In this document: one piece after another, positions 4,644 through 6,134 of the stretch | Numbering within the stretch: the stretch's first letter is position 1 | How the letters are laid out: every line of letters begins with the position of its first letter | Assembly (NCBI GenBank): GCA_947177345.1 | Contig: CAMWUB010000092.1 | Location: 1 to 6,134 of the forward strand | Length of the DNA stretch: 6,134 bases | Direction: 5' to 3' | DNA from: an uncultured Ruminococcus sp. | GTDB taxonomy: Bacteria; Bacillota; Clostridia; Oscillospirales; Ruminococcaceae | Program-made: the position numbers and the translations under genes | Notes under the pieces: generated by a model | Seen by the model: the letters and a program-made list of their open reading frames with translations, nothing else | The model's database searches: none | What the model was told of the DNA's origin: nothing

Positions 4644-6088
4644 AGAAAAATAATCCTGAAATAAATCAGGAAGTTGAAAAAATATTCAGAGACAAAATGA
4701 TTGAACTTTCCTCATCTGTGGATTGCTTTGACAAAATTTCTGAAAAAGCTTTTCCTGAAAAAAATCAGGATTTTGCAGAAAGCGGATTCACCGTTTGTGA
4801 CCTTGAAAACATAACCGGAAAATCTAAAAAACCTAAGTTCATTAAATGGACTGCTGTTATTGTAGCCTGTATGGTATGTGCGTTTGTACTTCCGCAGACA
4901 CGGCTTGTCGATAACTTCATAGCAAGTCTTGGTGGCAGTTCAAAAAAGGCGTATTCAAAATTAATCGAGGAAATAAACGCTGAAACTTCTCAGAATACCT
5001 ACACAGTTTACGACTTACCACTTGACGAGTATATAAAATATGACAGGCTTGTTACACCATTGTATGCGTGTCCTTTTGAAGACTGCGGTAAAGATAATAT
5101 AAACGTCCGTGTATTCGTGAGGACTTATAATGACATTCCTACAAATCAGATTTACGCCGTGGAGTATACCGGAGAATATACAAATTCAAATTTCATAGCG
5201 GTTGCCGATACAAAAGCTAAGTTCACCGACGAGGATTTGGAACATCTTGACGAAATATATACCTCTCCGGACGAAACGGCGGTAAAAAATGCGGTTTTGA
5301 CAAACTTCATACCGACTATTACAGCGGAATCTTTCATGACGGATACAAATGACAATAAAGTTTCTGTAGTATCATTCGATTACGGAAATATATTCAAATC
5401 GGACGACGAAACAATTTATTACAGTCCTGCTCAGATTATCTATTACGGAGATAAAATTGACGAAAATCCAGAAACTTACTACTATGACATAAATAATCTT
5501 CCCACCGCTGACGGTACGTGGAAAAATACAATCTGTTTCGATGGTTTTTCCTCAATGCCGGAAGAAAGTCAGTCGCTATTTGTACGTGTTCCGCTATTCG
5601 ACGTAAAAGAAATATCTTCCGATAATGCCGTTAGTATTTCTAATACTATGTCATGCGAATATATTAAAAATATATTATTAGACGAAAATAAAACTTCCGG
5701 TATCGATTTCTGGTCACTGTCCCTACAGAGTTACGGCGAAAAAAATATAAGTAATTTTGCCGTCCCTTACGATAACAAAGTTCTTAAAAGTATGAAGATG
5801 TATTTTTCAAAATCGGGTATAATGTTTTCAAGTGATTCAAATGCATCTGTAGTACTGAAATCCGAAAATACGGAAACTACCGTAACAATAACTCCCGACA
5901 GCGATTACTACAACAATTTACTCTCCGACGAAGAAATAGAAGAATTTTTTGAAATGCTATCGGTGCAGGAAACAGAAACAGAATTTTCCTCTGAAACGGA
6001 AATCGACGAAAAAGAAAGACTGCTTATGGAAGAAGACAAACAAATCTCTAAAGAAAAACAGATAAAAAGTGAATCCGCAAAAAGATAA
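4640..6088 (+). CDS. Single-pass membrane protein, probable anti-sigma factor
   Basis: 482 residues with a GTG start inside the last codons of the sigma gene; purine-rich AGGAAAAGG (4618-4626) can serve as ribosome site. Residues 1-66 are hydrophilic and end in the basic stretch KSKKPKFIK. Residues about 68-85 form one membrane helix, so the N-terminus should be cytoplasmic. About 395 residues lie outside. The short cytoplasmic part has no HxxxCxxC zinc anti-sigma motif. The outer part is rich in Tyr, Asp, Asn and Ser, has cysteines at 144 and 149 (CPFEDC), 299 and 339, and matches no domain I recognise. Residues about 441-482 are a Glu/Lys-rich, probably helical or disordered tail. Coupling to an ECF gene and the inside-TM-outside layout support an anti-sigma role in which the outer domain senses a signal and the N-terminal segment holds the sigma factor. 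I see no RsgI or RsiV signature. The gene is confident; the function is inferred from context. Confidence 0.7.
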   Translation: MKKNNPEINQEVEKIFRDKMIELSSSVDCFDKISEKAFPEKNQDFAESGFTVCDLENITGKSKKPKFIKWTAVIVACMVCAFVLPQTRLVDNFIASLGGSSKKAYSKLIEEINAETSQNTYTVYDLPLDEYIKYDRLVTPLYACPFEDCGKDNINVRVFVRTYNDIPTNQIYAVEYTGEYTNSNFIAVADTKAKFTDEDLEHLDEIYTSPDETAVKNAVLTNFIPTITAESFMTDTNDNKVSVVSFDYGNIFKSDDETIYYSPAQIIYYGDKIDENPETYYYDINNLPTADGTWKNTICFDGFSSMPEESQSLFVRVPLFDVKEISSDNAVSISNTMSCEYIKNILLDENKTSGIDFWSLSLQSYGEKNISNFAVPYDNKVLKSMKMYFSKSGIMFSSDSNASVVLKSENTETTVTITPDSDYYNNLLSDEEIEEFFEMLSVQETETEFSSETEIDEKERLLMEEDKQISKEKQIKSESAKR

Positions 6089-6107
6089 ACAAAAGAAAGT
6101 ATAAATA

Positions 6108-6134
6108 AAAAAATCCCTCCGGACTGTATCGGGT
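6108..6134 (+). terminator. Possible first arm of a terminator, cut by the window end
   Basis: Beginning 19 bases after the anti-sigma stop codon, a run of As leads into TCCCTCCGGAC, a GC-rich segment in otherwise AT-rich DNA. This looks like the A-tract and left stem of a terminator, possibly bidirectional. The pairing arm would lie beyond the window, so it cannot be confirmed. Confidence 0.3.

Noticed and set aside
4893..4907. LPQTR right after the membrane helix of the putative anti-sigma factor, resembling a sortase LPXTG signal
   Set aside because: The final Gly is missing, it lies near the N-terminus rather than before a C-terminal helix and basic tail, and most of the protein follows it.
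4640..6088. RsgI-type polysaccharide sensor or RsiV-type lysozyme sensor, tempting because of the GH25 gene nearby
   Set aside because: The partner is an ECF factor rather than SigI, no carbohydrate-binding or RsiV-like outer domain is recognisable, and the GH25 gene is a separate unit on the other side of the ATPase.
1..6134. CRISPR arrays, tRNA or rRNA genes, insertion sequences
   Set aside because: No regularly spaced direct repeats, cloverleaf-like segments, transposase reading frames or terminal inverted repeats were seen.

Overview
The window is AT-rich bacterial DNA. Shine-Dalgarno sites are strong, promoters are near-consensus sigma-A type, and the set comprises a lipoprotein with a GH25 muramidase domain, a CadA/ZntA-type metal ATPase and an ECF sigma/anti-sigma pair. 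This suggests a low-GC Gram-positive, most likely an anaerobic Clostridia member of the Ruminococcus/Oscillospiraceae kind. That placement is an impression from protein style and base composition, not from a search.

Layout. Positions 9-1289 (minus) encode a lipoprotein with two Ig-like modules and a C-terminal GH25 lysozyme-type domain, with its own consensus promoter. Positions 1400-3739 (minus) encode a P1B-type Zn/Cd/Pb-exporting ATPase with two nearly identical N-terminal metal-binding domains, closed by a short intrinsic terminator. Positions 3740-4034 form a divergent control region. Positions 4035-4643 (plus, TTG start) encode an ECF-type sigma factor. It overlaps by 4 nt (GTGA) a 482-residue single-pass membrane protein at 4640-6088, which is probably its anti-sigma factor. 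The last 46 bases hold no gene and may contain the first arm of a terminator.

The most interesting part is the control region. The ATPase has a near-perfect promoter (TTGACA-17 bp-TATATT, with an extended -10), followed directly by a perfect inverted repeat ATATGAA-N6-TTCATAT. This is the form of the operators bound by SmtB/CzrA-type (ArsR-family) metal sensors. A second copy of the pattern, with the same 6-base spacer and 13 of 14 arm positions matching, lies just upstream of the sigma-factor ribosome binding site. If both are bound by the same regulator, which is not encoded in this window, metal export and an envelope-signalling sigma operon would form one metal-responsive regulon. A separate perfect 8-2-8 palindrome (TGTTAACC-GT-GGTTAACA) lies between them and suggests another repressor site.

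How the genes work together is inference. The ATPase would remove Zn/Cd/Pb from the cytoplasm. The sigma/anti-sigma pair would carry an outside signal to transcription. The GH25 lipoprotein would act on peptidoglycan at the cell surface and is transcribed separately.
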